Shown here: piece after piece, positions 1-5,747 of the stretch
Layout: the number at the start of each line of letters is the position of its first letter
Numbering within the stretch: the first letter of the stretch is position 1
NCBI GenBank assembly: GCA_013297575.1
Contig: JAAFHO010000089.1
Span: 1 to 13,016, forward strand
DNA: 13,016 nt
From: Chitinophagales bacterium
GTDB lineage: Bacteria; Bacteroidota; Bacteroidia; Chitinophagales; Saprospiraceae
Direction: 5' to 3'
The notes under the pieces: model-generated
Databases searched by the model: none
The model's input: the letters and a program-made list of their open reading frames with translations, nothing else
What the model was told of the DNA's origin: nothing
Program-made: the position numbers and the translations under genes

Positions 1-197
1 GTGGCGGAGATCGTCGCGGTGGTGGCGGTGGAGATCGTCGCGGTGGTGGCGGTGGAGATCGTCGCGGTGGCGGCGGTGGCGGAGATCGTCGCGGTGGCGG
101 TGGTGGCGGAGATCGTCGCACTGGTGGCGGCGGCGGAGAACGCCGTGCTGGCGGTGGTGGCGGAGAACGTCGCCCCGGCGGTGGTGATCGCTCTTAA
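1..197 (+). CDS. rpsC: 30S ribosomal protein S3, C-terminal tail only (partial)
   Basis: Reading frame 3 is open from the window edge to TAA at 195-197 and encodes 64 residues of Gly/Arg/Asp repeat. The core GG(D/E)RR occurs seven times, followed by varied Gly runs, and the protein ends GGGDRS. The KH domains of S3 lie upstream, outside the window. Identity rests on position, because rpsC directly precedes rplP in this operon, and on the Gly/Arg-rich S3 extensions known in Bacteroidota. S3 sits at the mRNA entry channel of the 30S subunit, so a flexible basic tail could contact mRNA or rRNA; that role is inference. Frame 1 is also open here (Ala/Val/Ile-rich), but only because the repeat is so biased. 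The family assignment cannot be proved from the tail alone. Confidence 0.8.
   Translation, partial: GGDRRGGGGGDRRGGGGGDRRGGGGGGDRRGGGGGGDRRTGGGGGERRAGGGGGERRPGGGDRS
3..179 (+). repeat. In-frame tandem repeat encoding GG(D/E)RR units
   Basis: Seven units are centred on the Asp or Glu codons at 9, 33, 57, 84, 111, 138 and 165, so spacing is 24, 24, 27, 27, 27 and 27 nt. All periods are multiples of three. The first units are nearly identical at nucleotide level and the last ones diverge (D to E, and Thr, Ala or Pro after RR). This fits expansion by slippage within the coding frame of S3. More units may lie upstream of the window. Confidence 0.9.
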
Positions 198-236
198 AGA
201 TTACCAAATTATTAACGGTATAAATGTTGTTTGCAT

Positions 237-267
237 TTTGATAATTTTGCAACTCATTGTACCTTTG
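237..267 (+). promoter_or_regulatory. Bacteroidota-type promoter upstream of rplP
   Basis: TTTG at 237-240, a 19-nt spacer and TACCTTTG at 260-267 match the Bacteroidota -33 TTTG / -7 TAnnTTTG consensus with the accepted spacing. Transcription would start at about 272-275, leaving a leader of about 67-70 nt before rplP at 342. It lies in an unusually wide 144-nt gap after rpsC, so it can supply an internal transcript for rplP and downstream genes. Confidence 0.75.
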
Positions 268-294
268 CAGCCCTCTTGCACAAAGCAATGGCTG

Positions 295-310
295 TTACTT
301 ATCTAAGTAA
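295..310 (+). other. Small hairpin in the rplP leader
   Basis: TTACTT (295-300) pairs with AAGTAA (305-310) around an ATCT loop. A second small stem, TTGC (276-279) with GCAA (285-288), lies just upstream. Both fall inside the transcript predicted from the 237-267 promoter. No function is evident; they could be leader structures or chance pairings in A+T-rich DNA. Confidence 0.35.
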
Positions 311-341
311 TTGATTGACAGGTATTTAACTACTATAAACG

Positions 342-761
342 ATGTTACAGCCAAGACGTACGAAATATCGTAAGATGCATAAAGGCCGCAATACAGGCCT
401 TGCATACAAAGGAAGCACTATCTCTTTCGGCAGTTTTGCCTTGAAAGCGTTGGACTTCAGCCGTATCACGAGCCGCCAAATTGAGTCTGCTCGTATCGCA
501 CTTACGCGTAATATGAAACGCGAAGGTAAAGTTTGGATTCGTATCTTTCCAGACAAACCCATTACATCTAAACCTGCAGAGGTTCGTATGGGTAAAGGTA
601 AAGGTGCCGTAGATCACTACGTTGCGTTAGTACAACCAGGTCGTATCCTTTTCGAAATTGAAGGGGTTAGTGAAGAGGTTGCTTACGAATCGCTCCGTTT
701 GGCTGCTCAAAAATTGCCTATCCTTTGTAAGGCAGTAACGCGCCACGACTACGAAGTATAA
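342..761 (+). CDS. rplP: 50S ribosomal protein L16
   Basis: L16 (139 aa, usual length 136-144) binds 23S rRNA near the A site and the peptidyl transferase centre and helps position A-site tRNA. The start MLQPRRTKYRK is the canonical family N-terminus, which fixes the ATG. The L16 signature RMGKGKG lies at residues 82-88. The arginine at 82 aligns with E. coli Arg81, the residue hydroxylated by the L16 oxygenase in that species; whether it is modified here is unknown. The gene follows a 144-nt gap with a promoter, so it may head an internal transcript; rpmC follows after 52 nt. The C-terminus (AVTRHDYEV) runs a few residues past the E. coli form. Nothing is broken. Confidence 0.98.
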   Translation: MLQPRRTKYRKMHKGRNTGLAYKGSTISFGSFALKALDFSRITSRQIESARIALTRNMKREGKVWIRIFPDKPITSKPAEVRMGKGKGAVDHYVALVQPGRILFEIEGVSEEVAYESLRLAAQKLPILCKAVTRHDYEV

Positions 762-771
762 AATAAATTTT

Positions 772-791
772 CGGTGTATTTAACCACACCG
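772..791 (+). other. Hairpin between rplP and rpmC
   Basis: CGGTGT (772-777) pairs perfectly with ACACCG (786-791) around an 8-nt loop. No T-run follows, so it is not an intrinsic terminator. It may protect the rplP 3' end or mark a processing point; it could also be chance. Confidence 0.35.
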
Positions 792-813
792 GTATTAAAC
801 TCAACTATTAGCA

Positions 814-1074
814 ATGGCTAAGGAAAAATTGGAACTTGCTGGCGTAAGCGTAGAAGACTTACACGCACAACTTGGCTCACTTTCAAGTGAGTTGAACACC
901 ATGAAGTTCGATCATGCTGTTAAAGGATTGGGCAACCCAATGGAATTGCGCTATATGCGCCGTGACATTGCACGCATAAACACCGAGATCCGTAAACACG
1001 AACTCGCATCTATGTCTGCTGAAAGCCTTGAAATGCGTTCAAAAATTCGCGCGCGTCGCCGCCGCCAAAAATAA
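814..1074 (+). CDS. rpmC: 50S ribosomal protein L29
   Basis: L29 (86 aa; many homologues are 60-75) is a small two-helix protein beside the polypeptide exit tunnel that helps form the docking site for exit-tunnel factors. The conserved core is an antiparallel helical hairpin: residues 13-30 (SVEDLHAQLGSLSSELNT) and the region around residues 45-70, including the family-typical ELRYMRRDIARINTEIRKHE. The N-terminus is about 10 residues longer than in E. coli. The C-terminus is a basic tail (IRARRRRQK) that probably contacts 23S rRNA. The ATG at 814 lies 52 nt after rplP, and rpsQ follows after 11 nt. Identification rests on the RRDIARIxT motif and the gene order. Confidence 0.96.
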   Translation: MAKEKLELAGVSVEDLHAQLGSLSSELNTMKFDHAVKGLGNPMELRYMRRDIARINTEIRKHELASMSAESLEMRSKIRARRRRQK

Positions 1075-1085
1075 ATTATTCAACA

Positions 1086-1343
1086 ATGGAAGTACGTAAC
1101 CTTCGCAAGCAGAAAACAGGTGTTGTCGTGTCTGATAAAATGGACAAAACAATAGCCGTGATGGTGGAACGCCGTCTAATGCACCCGATTTACGGCAAGT
1201 TCGTAAAGCGCTCTAAGAAATTCTTCGCACATGACGAAGAGAATACCTGCAAGGTAGGCGATAAAGTGCGCATTATGGAGACACGTCCGCTCAGCAAAAA
1301 TAAATGCTGGCGTCTGATTGAAATCCTTGAACGCGCTAAATAA
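1086..1343 (+). CDS. rpsQ: 30S ribosomal protein S17
   Basis: S17 (85 aa, normal length) is an early-binding 16S rRNA protein with an OB-fold that helps assemble the 30S body. The sequence shows the typical opening RKQKTGVVVSDKMDKTIAVMVERR, the middle HPIYGKFVKRSKKFFAHDE and the C-terminal signature GDKVRIMETRPLSKNKCWRL. Together these identify the family without ambiguity. The ATG at 1086 follows the rpmC stop by 11 nt, so the two are tightly coupled; rplN begins 21 nt later behind an A-rich leader. There is no frameshift or unusual composition. Confidence 0.98.
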   Translation: MEVRNLRKQKTGVVVSDKMDKTIAVMVERRLMHPIYGKFVKRSKKFFAHDEENTCKVGDKVRIMETRPLSKNKCWRLIEILERAK

Positions 1344-1364
1344 ACATTTTAAAAATAAACAGTC

Positions 1365-1730
1365 ATGATTCAGCAAGAATCTCGATTAAATGTAGCCGAT
1401 AATTCCGGCGCCAAAGAAGTGCTCTGCATTCGTGTATTGGGCAGCACGCGCCAGCGTTACGCCTCTGTAGGCGACAAAATCGTGGTGACCGTTAAAGACG
1501 CGTCTCCAGGTGGTGTGAAAAAAGGTATCGTTTCTAAAGCGGTAATCGTGCGGACAAAGAAAGAAGTACGCCGTCGTGATGGATCTTATATCCGTTTCGA
1601 TGACAATGCAGTCGTTCTTTTAAATGCATCTGACGAACCACGTGGATCACGTATCTTCGGCCCAGTTGCCCGCGAATTGCGCGACAAAGACTATATGCGT
1701 ATCGTCTCTCTAGCGCCTGAAGTACTCTAA
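1365..1730 (+). CDS. rplN: 50S ribosomal protein L14
   Basis: L14 (121 aa, usual 120-123) is a five-stranded beta-barrel on the subunit interface; it contacts the 30S subunit through bridge B8 and binds 23S rRNA. The sequence begins MIQQESRLNVADNSGAKE, the invariant family opening. It continues with the basic loop TKKEVRRRDGSYIRFDDNA at about residues 64-82 and ends with EPRGSRIFGPVARELR. Start and length leave no doubt. The gap before it is 21 nt and the gap to rplX is 42 nt. Confidence 0.98.
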   Translation: MIQQESRLNVADNSGAKEVLCIRVLGSTRQRYASVGDKIVVTVKDASPGGVKKGIVSKAVIVRTKKEVRRRDGSYIRFDDNAVVLLNASDEPRGSRIFGPVARELRDKDYMRIVSLAPEVL

Positions 1731-1772
1731 TATTAAAGGCAATAACTGCTTAAACATCAGCAAGTTTTTATA

Positions 1773-2114
1773 ATGGCCACTTTACAAAAAGTAAAACGCT
1801 TCAAGTTGAAGCAAAATATCAAAACCGGAGATACTGTTCTAGTACTCGCCGGTGATGACAAGGGCAAAACAGGCACTGTGCTTTCGATTCAACTCGATAA
1901 GCAACGCGCTATTGTTGAAGGCGTCAATATCGTGAAAAAACACGTGAAAGGCACTCAGGAAGTAGAAGGCGGTATCCAAGAGATGCCAGCCACTATACAC
2001 CTGTCCAACCTTTCCCTTATTGACCCTAAAACGGGAGAAGCATCTCGTGTAGGTCGTAAAATTGTGGATGGCAAAAGCGTCCGCGTATCAAAGAAATCAG
2101 GAAATATCATCTAG
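1773..2114 (+). CDS. rplX: 50S ribosomal protein L24
   Basis: L24 (113 aa, usual about 103-115) is one of the first proteins to bind 23S rRNA and nucleates 50S assembly. A KOW motif is visible at residues 17-44 (KTGDTVLVLAGDDKGKTGTV), followed by the conserved VEGVNIVKKHVKG. The gene starts 42 nt after rplN. Its TAG stop at 2112-2114 overlaps a GTG by one base and lies two bases before the ATG used for rplE, so translation of L24 and L5 is probably coupled by termination-reinitiation. Confidence 0.97.
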   Translation: MATLQKVKRFKLKQNIKTGDTVLVLAGDDKGKTGTVLSIQLDKQRAIVEGVNIVKKHVKGTQEVEGGIQEMPATIHLSNLSLIDPKTGEASRVGRKIVDGKSVRVSKKSGNII

Positions 2115-2116
2115 TG

Positions 2117-2680
2117 ATGAAATACGAAGCTCGTCTCAAAACGAAATATAAAAATGAAGTGGTGCCTGCTCTTATGGAGCAGTTTAATTACACTTCTGTT
2201 ATGCAAGTTCCACGTTTGGAAAAAATTTGCATCAACCAAGGTATCGGTGACGCTACTGGCGACAAGAAATTGATCGATCAAGCGATTGTCGAACTTACAA
2301 CGATCACAGGTCAAAAAGCTGTTTCTACAAAAGCTAAAACATCTGTATCTAACTTCAAACTTCGTGAAGGTATGCCAATTGGTGTACGAGTAACCCTTCG
2401 TGGTGAGCGTATGTATGAATTTTTGGATCGTTTCTTCAATATTTCACTCCCACGTGTTCGTGACTTCCGCGGCGTAAACGACAAATCATTCGATGGTCGT
2501 GGCAATTACAGCATGGGTATCACAGAACAAATCATCTACCCCGAAATCGACATCGATAAGGTAAATAAGATTATGGGTATGGATGTATCGTTCATTACTA
2601 CGGCTAGAACCGACGCAGAAGCATATGCATTACTCAAATCTATGGGTATGCCTTTCGTAAAGCGTAACGTACAACAATAA
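2117..2680 (+). CDS. rplE: 50S ribosomal protein L5
   Basis: L5 (187 aa; family about 178-185) binds 5S rRNA together with L18 and L25-type proteins and forms part of the central protuberance, contacting the P-site tRNA. Recognisable blocks are NQGIGDA at residues 40-46, the central TGQKAVSTKAKTSVSNFKLREG and the C-terminal GRGNYSMGITEQIIYPEI. I chose the ATG at 2117 because it gives MKYEARLKTKY, matching the family opening. An overlapping GTG at 2114 would add only one residue and shares a base with the rplX stop. rpsN follows after 30 nt. Confidence 0.97.
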   Translation: MKYEARLKTKYKNEVVPALMEQFNYTSVMQVPRLEKICINQGIGDATGDKKLIDQAIVELTTITGQKAVSTKAKTSVSNFKLREGMPIGVRVTLRGERMYEFLDRFFNISLPRVRDFRGVNDKSFDGRGNYSMGITEQIIYPEIDIDKVNKIMGMDVSFITTARTDAEAYALLKSMGMPFVKRNVQQ

Positions 2681-2710
2681 CGCAAACCACTTAATCGCAC
2701 ATATAAAGCA

Positions 2711-2980
2711 ATGGCAAAGAAATCCATCATCGCCCGCGAACATAAGCGCGCCCGCATGGTTGCAAAATACGCTGATCTCCGCAAGAAATTGAAAGAGGAA
2801 GGCGATTATGAAGCGCTAGACAAATTACCGCTTAACTCTAGTCCTGTACGTCAACATAACCGTTGCCAACTTACAGGTCGCCCTAAAGGTTATATGCGTA
2901 AATTCGGTATTTGTCGTGTTAAGTTCCGCCAAATGGCACTTGACGGCAAAATTCCTGGAATCACCAAAGCATCCTGGTAA
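2711..2980 (+). CDS. rpsN: 30S ribosomal protein S14, zinc-independent form
   Basis: S14 (89 aa) binds the head of 16S rRNA near the A and P sites. This is the long form: the short zinc-binding form is about 61 aa with two CxxC pairs. Here only two isolated cysteines occur, in RCQLTGRPKGYMRKFGICR at about residues 51-69. The C-terminal block RVKFRQMALDGKIPGITKASW is the standard S14 ending. The ATG at 2711 gives the usual MAKKSIIAREHKRAR opening. The 90-nt gap to rpsH contains a small stem-loop. Confidence 0.98.
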   Translation: MAKKSIIAREHKRARMVAKYADLRKKLKEEGDYEALDKLPLNSSPVRQHNRCQLTGRPKGYMRKFGICRVKFRQMALDGKIPGITKASW

Positions 2981-3008
2981 TTTAACAGGTTATTGAAACG
3001 GATAGAAC

Positions 3009-3029
3009 TGATCTGGTATCACAAGATCA
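3009..3029 (+). other. Stem-loop in the rpsN-rpsH gap
   Basis: TGATCT (3009-3014) pairs with AGATCA (3024-3029) around a 9-nt loop, in the 90-nt gap ahead of rpsH. No T-run follows. A regulatory role such as ribosomal-protein feedback is possible but nothing beyond pairing supports it. Confidence 0.3.
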
Positions 3030-3070
3030 AAGCTATTCAATTTATCATTCAATCAATAAAGAAAAATATA

Positions 3071-3478
3071 ATGCAAGTCACCGATCCGATAGCAGACTTA
3101 TTGACCCGTATTCGCAACGCACAGTTGGCGGGCCATCGCATCGTGGAGATTCCCGCTTCAAAATTGAAGAAGCGCATCACGGAGATTTTGTTTGAACAGG
3201 GCTATATTTTAAAATATACCTTCGATGCAGAAGCTGCACACAAGCAGGGCCTCATCAAAATCGCGCTCAAATACGACCCAATCACAAAGAAACCGGTCAT
3301 TCAAAAATTGGCTCGTGTAAGCCGTCCAGGTCTGCGTAAATTCTCAGGCTGTGGCGATATTCCACGTGTTATCAATGGTTTGGGTATCATGATTGTCTCT
3401 ACATCAAAGGGCGTTATGACGGATAAACAAGCCAAAGAACATAACGTAGGTGGCGAATTGTTGTGCTACGTTTACTAA
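3071..3478 (+). CDS. rpsH: 30S ribosomal protein S8
   Basis: S8 (135 aa, usual about 130) binds the central domain of 16S rRNA and is a key assembly protein. In E. coli it is also the translational repressor of the spc operon; whether that holds here is unknown. The start was set at ATG 3071 because MQVTDPIADLLTRIRNAQ is the invariant family opening. The frame is open further upstream to a TTG at 2993, but those 26 residues do not resemble S8. The C-terminal signature is GLGIMIVSTSKGVMTDKQA, with VSRPGLRKF before it. An 8-bp hairpin follows directly after the stop. Confidence 0.98.
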   Translation: MQVTDPIADLLTRIRNAQLAGHRIVEIPASKLKKRITEILFEQGYILKYTFDAEAAHKQGLIKIALKYDPITKKPVIQKLARVSRPGLRKFSGCGDIPRVINGLGIMIVSTSKGVMTDKQAKEHNVGGELLCYVY

Positions 3479-3480
3479 TA

Positions 3481-3502
3481 GGTTGAAAACCACTTTTCAA
3501 CT
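3481..3502 (+). other. Perfect hairpin just after rpsH
   Basis: GTTGAAAA (3482-3489) pairs with TTTTCAAC (3494-3501) around the loop CCAC, with a further G-U closing pair at 3481/3502. It begins three bases after the rpsH stop and lies 38 nt before rplF. No T-run follows, so it is better read as a processing, stability or translational-control structure than a terminator. Confidence 0.55.
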
Positions 3503-3539
3503 GATCCAACATATTTAACATTAATAATAGAGTCAAATT

Positions 3540-4100
3540 ATGTCTCGTATTGGTAAACTTCCGATTGAACTGCCCGCAAAAGTAGAAATATCGGTCGCAT
3601 CTGATAATATAGTAACGGTTAAAGGCCCGAAAGGCTCACTTTCTCAGAAAGTTGATCCTGACATTACTATGAATGTTGAAGACGGAAAACTTATCGTTGT
3701 CCGTCCAACAGACCAAAAGCGCCACCGCGCTATGCACGGCCTTTATCGTGCATTGATCAATAACATGGTTGTTGGTGTTAGCCAAGGCTATACCAAAGAA
3801 ATGGAGGTCATCGGTGTAGGTTACCGTGTTGAAAATCAAGGTAATTTGCTTACATTGACTATTGGTTACTCTCACCCTGTTATTTTCTCTCTCCCAACCG
3901 AAGTGAAATTAACTACGGCGATGGAAAAAGGTTCTCCACCATTGATTCGCTTAGAATCTATTGATAAAGAACTACTTGGTCAGGTTTGTGCTAAGATTCG
4001 CGGTTTACGTAAACCAGAGCCTTATAAAGGTAAAGGTATTATATTTAAAGGCGAAATCGTTCGTCGTAAGGCTGGTAAAACAGCTGGTGGCAAGAAATAA
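3540..4100 (+). CDS. rplF: 50S ribosomal protein L6
   Basis: L6 (186 aa, family about 176-184) has two related alpha/beta domains, roughly residues 1-82 and 83-180. It binds 23S rRNA near the sarcin-ricin loop and the factor-binding site. It opens MSRIGKLPIELPAKVEI and carries the second-domain block VIGVGYRV. The C-terminal family signature PEPYKGKGIIFKGEIVRRKAGK fits the end of domain 2. The 61-nt gap upstream contains the strong hairpin after rpsH, and a G+C-rich hairpin follows in the 54-nt gap before rplR. Confidence 0.98.
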   Translation: MSRIGKLPIELPAKVEISVASDNIVTVKGPKGSLSQKVDPDITMNVEDGKLIVVRPTDQKRHRAMHGLYRALINNMVVGVSQGYTKEMEVIGVGYRVENQGNLLTLTIGYSHPVIFSLPTEVKLTTAMEKGSPPLIRLESIDKELLGQVCAKIRGLRKPEPYKGKGIIFKGEIVRRKAGKTAGGKK

Positions 4101-4115
4101 TCATCATAACTGAAA

Positions 4116-4137
4116 CGCCCCGGTCGGAATCGGGACG
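4116..4137 (+). other. G+C-rich imperfect hairpin between rplF and rplR
   Basis: CGCCCCG (4116-4122) pairs with CGGGACG (4131-4137) with one C-A mismatch and an 8-nt loop. The local G+C richness stands out against the A+T-rich gaps of this operon. It is not followed by a T-run. Function is unknown; it sits only 17 nt before the rplR start and could affect translation initiation. Confidence 0.4.
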
Positions 4138-4154
4138 GGTTTATATAACATACA

Positions 4155-4496
4155 ATGAAACGTACTAAACAACAGAGTCGTAAGCGGATTCATAACAGGA
4201 TTCGTAAAAAGATTAAAGGTACAGCCGAGCGCCCACGCCTCACTGTTTATCGCTCTAACAAAACTATTTACTGTCAAGTAATAGATGATGTAACAGCAGT
4301 AACTTTGGCATCAGCCTCTTCCCTTAATGAGAATGGCCCAGGCATGGAGCAGGCAGTAGCGGTAGGCAAGTTAATCGCCGAACGTGCAATGGCAGCCGGT
4401 ATCAAAAACGTTGTTTTTGACCGCGGTGGCTACTTGTATCACGGTCGCGTGAAAGCACTCGCTGATAGTGCCCGCGAAGGTGGTCTTCAGTTCTAA
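4155..4496 (+). CDS. rplR: 50S ribosomal protein L18
   Basis: L18 (113 aa, family about 115-120) binds 5S rRNA and, with L5, carries it into the central protuberance. The basic N-terminus (residues 1-25, rich in Lys/Arg) leads into RPRLTVYRSNKTIYCQVIDD. The C-terminal signature VVFDRGGYLYHGRVKALADSARE is diagnostic. The start MKRTKQQSRKR gives the usual family start. rpsE follows after 34 nt. Confidence 0.98.
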   Translation: MKRTKQQSRKRIHNRIRKKIKGTAERPRLTVYRSNKTIYCQVIDDVTAVTLASASSLNENGPGMEQAVAVGKLIAERAMAAGIKNVVFDRGGYLYHGRVKALADSAREGGLQF

Positions 4497-4530
4497 TTTT
4501 ACCTCTACCAGCTCAATCAATAATTGAACA

Positions 4531-5058
4531 ATGGCTAAGCAAAATAACGATAAAACAAACGCAGCTCCAACGGATGCTCCTGAATTTAAGGAGAAATTGG
4601 TGGCACTCAATCGCGTTGCTAAAGTAACTAAAGGTGGCCGTACATTCACCTTTGCAGCCGTAGTGGTTGTAGGTGACGGTAAAGGTACAATCGGTCAGGG
4701 CTTGGGTAAAGCCCGTGAGGTATCGGAAGCCATCTCTAAAGCGCAGAAAGACGCAGAAAAAAATATGGTGAAAGTGCCAATTATCAATGGTACAATCCCA
4801 CACGAAGCACACGGTAAGTTCGATGCTGGTCGTGTGTTCATCAAACCTGCTGCACATGGTACTGGCGTTATTGCTGGTGGTGCTATGCGTGCGGTGTTCG
4901 AGATGGTAGGCGTGCACGACGTTCTTGCTAAATCACAAGGGTCTTCTAACCCGCATAACGTGGTAAAAGCAACGATTGAAGCACTTAAAAGCCTTCGTGG
5001 CCCTGCAGAAGTGGCTCGTCAGCGCGGTATTTCATTAGAAAAACTTTTCAAAGGCTAA
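4531..5058 (+). CDS. rpsE: 30S ribosomal protein S5
   Basis: S5 (175 aa, family about 165-175) lies at the back of the 30S subunit and contributes to decoding accuracy and mRNA unwinding at the entry channel, together with S3 and S4. A short variable N-terminus (residues 1-17) precedes the double-stranded-RNA-binding-like domain, with LNRVAKVTKGGRTFTFAAVVVVGDGKG at about residues 27-53. The C-terminal domain carries GTGVIAGGAMRAVFEM and ends in the PHNVVKATIEAL block. rpmD begins only 4 nt after the stop. Confidence 0.98.
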   Translation: MAKQNNDKTNAAPTDAPEFKEKLVALNRVAKVTKGGRTFTFAAVVVVGDGKGTIGQGLGKAREVSEAISKAQKDAEKNMVKVPIINGTIPHEAHGKFDAGRVFIKPAAHGTGVIAGGAMRAVFEMVGVHDVLAKSQGSSNPHNVVKATIEALKSLRGPAEVARQRGISLEKLFKG

Positions 5059-5062
5059 TACC

Positions 5063-5239
5063 ATGAGCAAAATTAAAATTACTCTCATCAAAAGTCCGAT
5101 TGACAAGAGCAAACGGCAAAAAGACACGCTTAAATGTCTTGGTTTTCGCAAGATGCACCAAACAGTAGAGCGTGAAGATAACCCGCAAACACAAGGAATG
5201 ATTCGTGTAGTGGCACATCTTGTTCAGGTTCAAGCCTGA
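5063..5239 (+). CDS. rpmD: 50S ribosomal protein L30
   Basis: This small gene (58 aa, usual 58-61) encodes L30, a compact alpha/beta protein bound to 23S rRNA. It opens MSKIKITLIKSPIDKSKRQK; the LxKSxI start followed by a basic stretch and TLKCLGFRKMHQTV is the L30 signature. It ends GMIRVVAHLVQVQA with TGA at 5237-5239. It sits in the invariant slot between rpsE (4 nt before) and rplO (43 nt after). It is present and intact here, although it is easily missed because of its length. Confidence 0.97.
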   Translation: MSKIKITLIKSPIDKSKRQKDTLKCLGFRKMHQTVEREDNPQTQGMIRVVAHLVQVQA

Positions 5240-5282
5240 TTCTAATACTTATTAAAGCACATTATTAAATCTATATACAATA

Positions 5283-5729
5283 ATGGAACTCGGTAAACTC
5301 AGCCCAGCAGAAGGTGCTACCAAATCCCGCAAACGTATTGGTCGCGGTCAAGGTTCAGGACGTGGTGGTACTTCTACACGTGGTCACAAAGGCGACAAGT
5401 CACGCTCTGGTGCCAAACTTAAGCGTTCTTTCGAAGGTGGTCAAACACCTATGCAACGTCGCTTGCCGAAACGCGGTTTTAAAAATATTAACCGTGTTGA
5501 ACACGTACCAGTTAACTTGACCCTTTTAGAAACATTGGTCGCGAAATCTGGTTTAACTACTTTCAGTACACAGTCATTCATTGATTTGGGTATTGCTAAA
5601 GTAACTGAAACAGTTAAAATTCTTGGAACTGGCAAACTCACTTCCAAAGTGGAAGTTAACGTTGCAGCCATTTCTGTTTCGGCTCGCACTGCTATTGAAT
5701 CACTTGGTGGTACTGTAAACATCGCCTAA
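5283..5729 (+). CDS. rplO: 50S ribosomal protein L15
   Basis: L15 (148 aa, normal) is a late-assembly 50S protein that threads an extended basic N-terminus through 23S rRNA. Residues 16-65 are the Gly/Arg/Lys-rich extension, with RKRIGRGQGSGRGGTSTRGHKG near its start and FEGGQTPMQRRLPKRGF further on. The C-terminal globular part ends with the expected SARTAIESLGGTV block. The ATG at 5283 gives the typical MELGKLSPAEGA opening. secY follows after 18 nt. Confidence 0.98.
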   Translation: MELGKLSPAEGATKSRKRIGRGQGSGRGGTSTRGHKGDKSRSGAKLKRSFEGGQTPMQRRLPKRGFKNINRVEHVPVNLTLLETLVAKSGLTTFSTQSFIDLGIAKVTETVKILGTGKLTSKVEVNVAAISVSARTAIESLGGTVNIA

Positions 5730-5747
5730 AATAACTGCTCGGACGTA

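Noticed and set aside
1..180. Regular repeats that might suggest a CRISPR array
   Set aside because: Period is 24-27 nt without unique spacers, and the units are in-frame coding repeats.
1..306. Open frame of 101 codons rich in Ala, Val, Ile and Glu
   Set aside because: It is the shadow frame of the S3 Gly/Arg repeat; frame 3 gives a sensible S3 tail with a stop at 195-197.
315..339. TTGACA followed by TATAAA, like an E. coli sigma-70 promoter
   Set aside because: The spacing is only 13 nt, and the region fits the Bacteroidota promoter type upstream better.
2114..2116. GTG as the start of L5
   Set aside because: It overlaps the rplX stop and adds one residue; ATG 2117 gives the family opening.
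2993..3070. 26-codon N-terminal extension of S8 from TTG
   Set aside because: The extension has no likeness to S8, while MQVTDPIADLLTRIRNAQ from 3071 is the family start.
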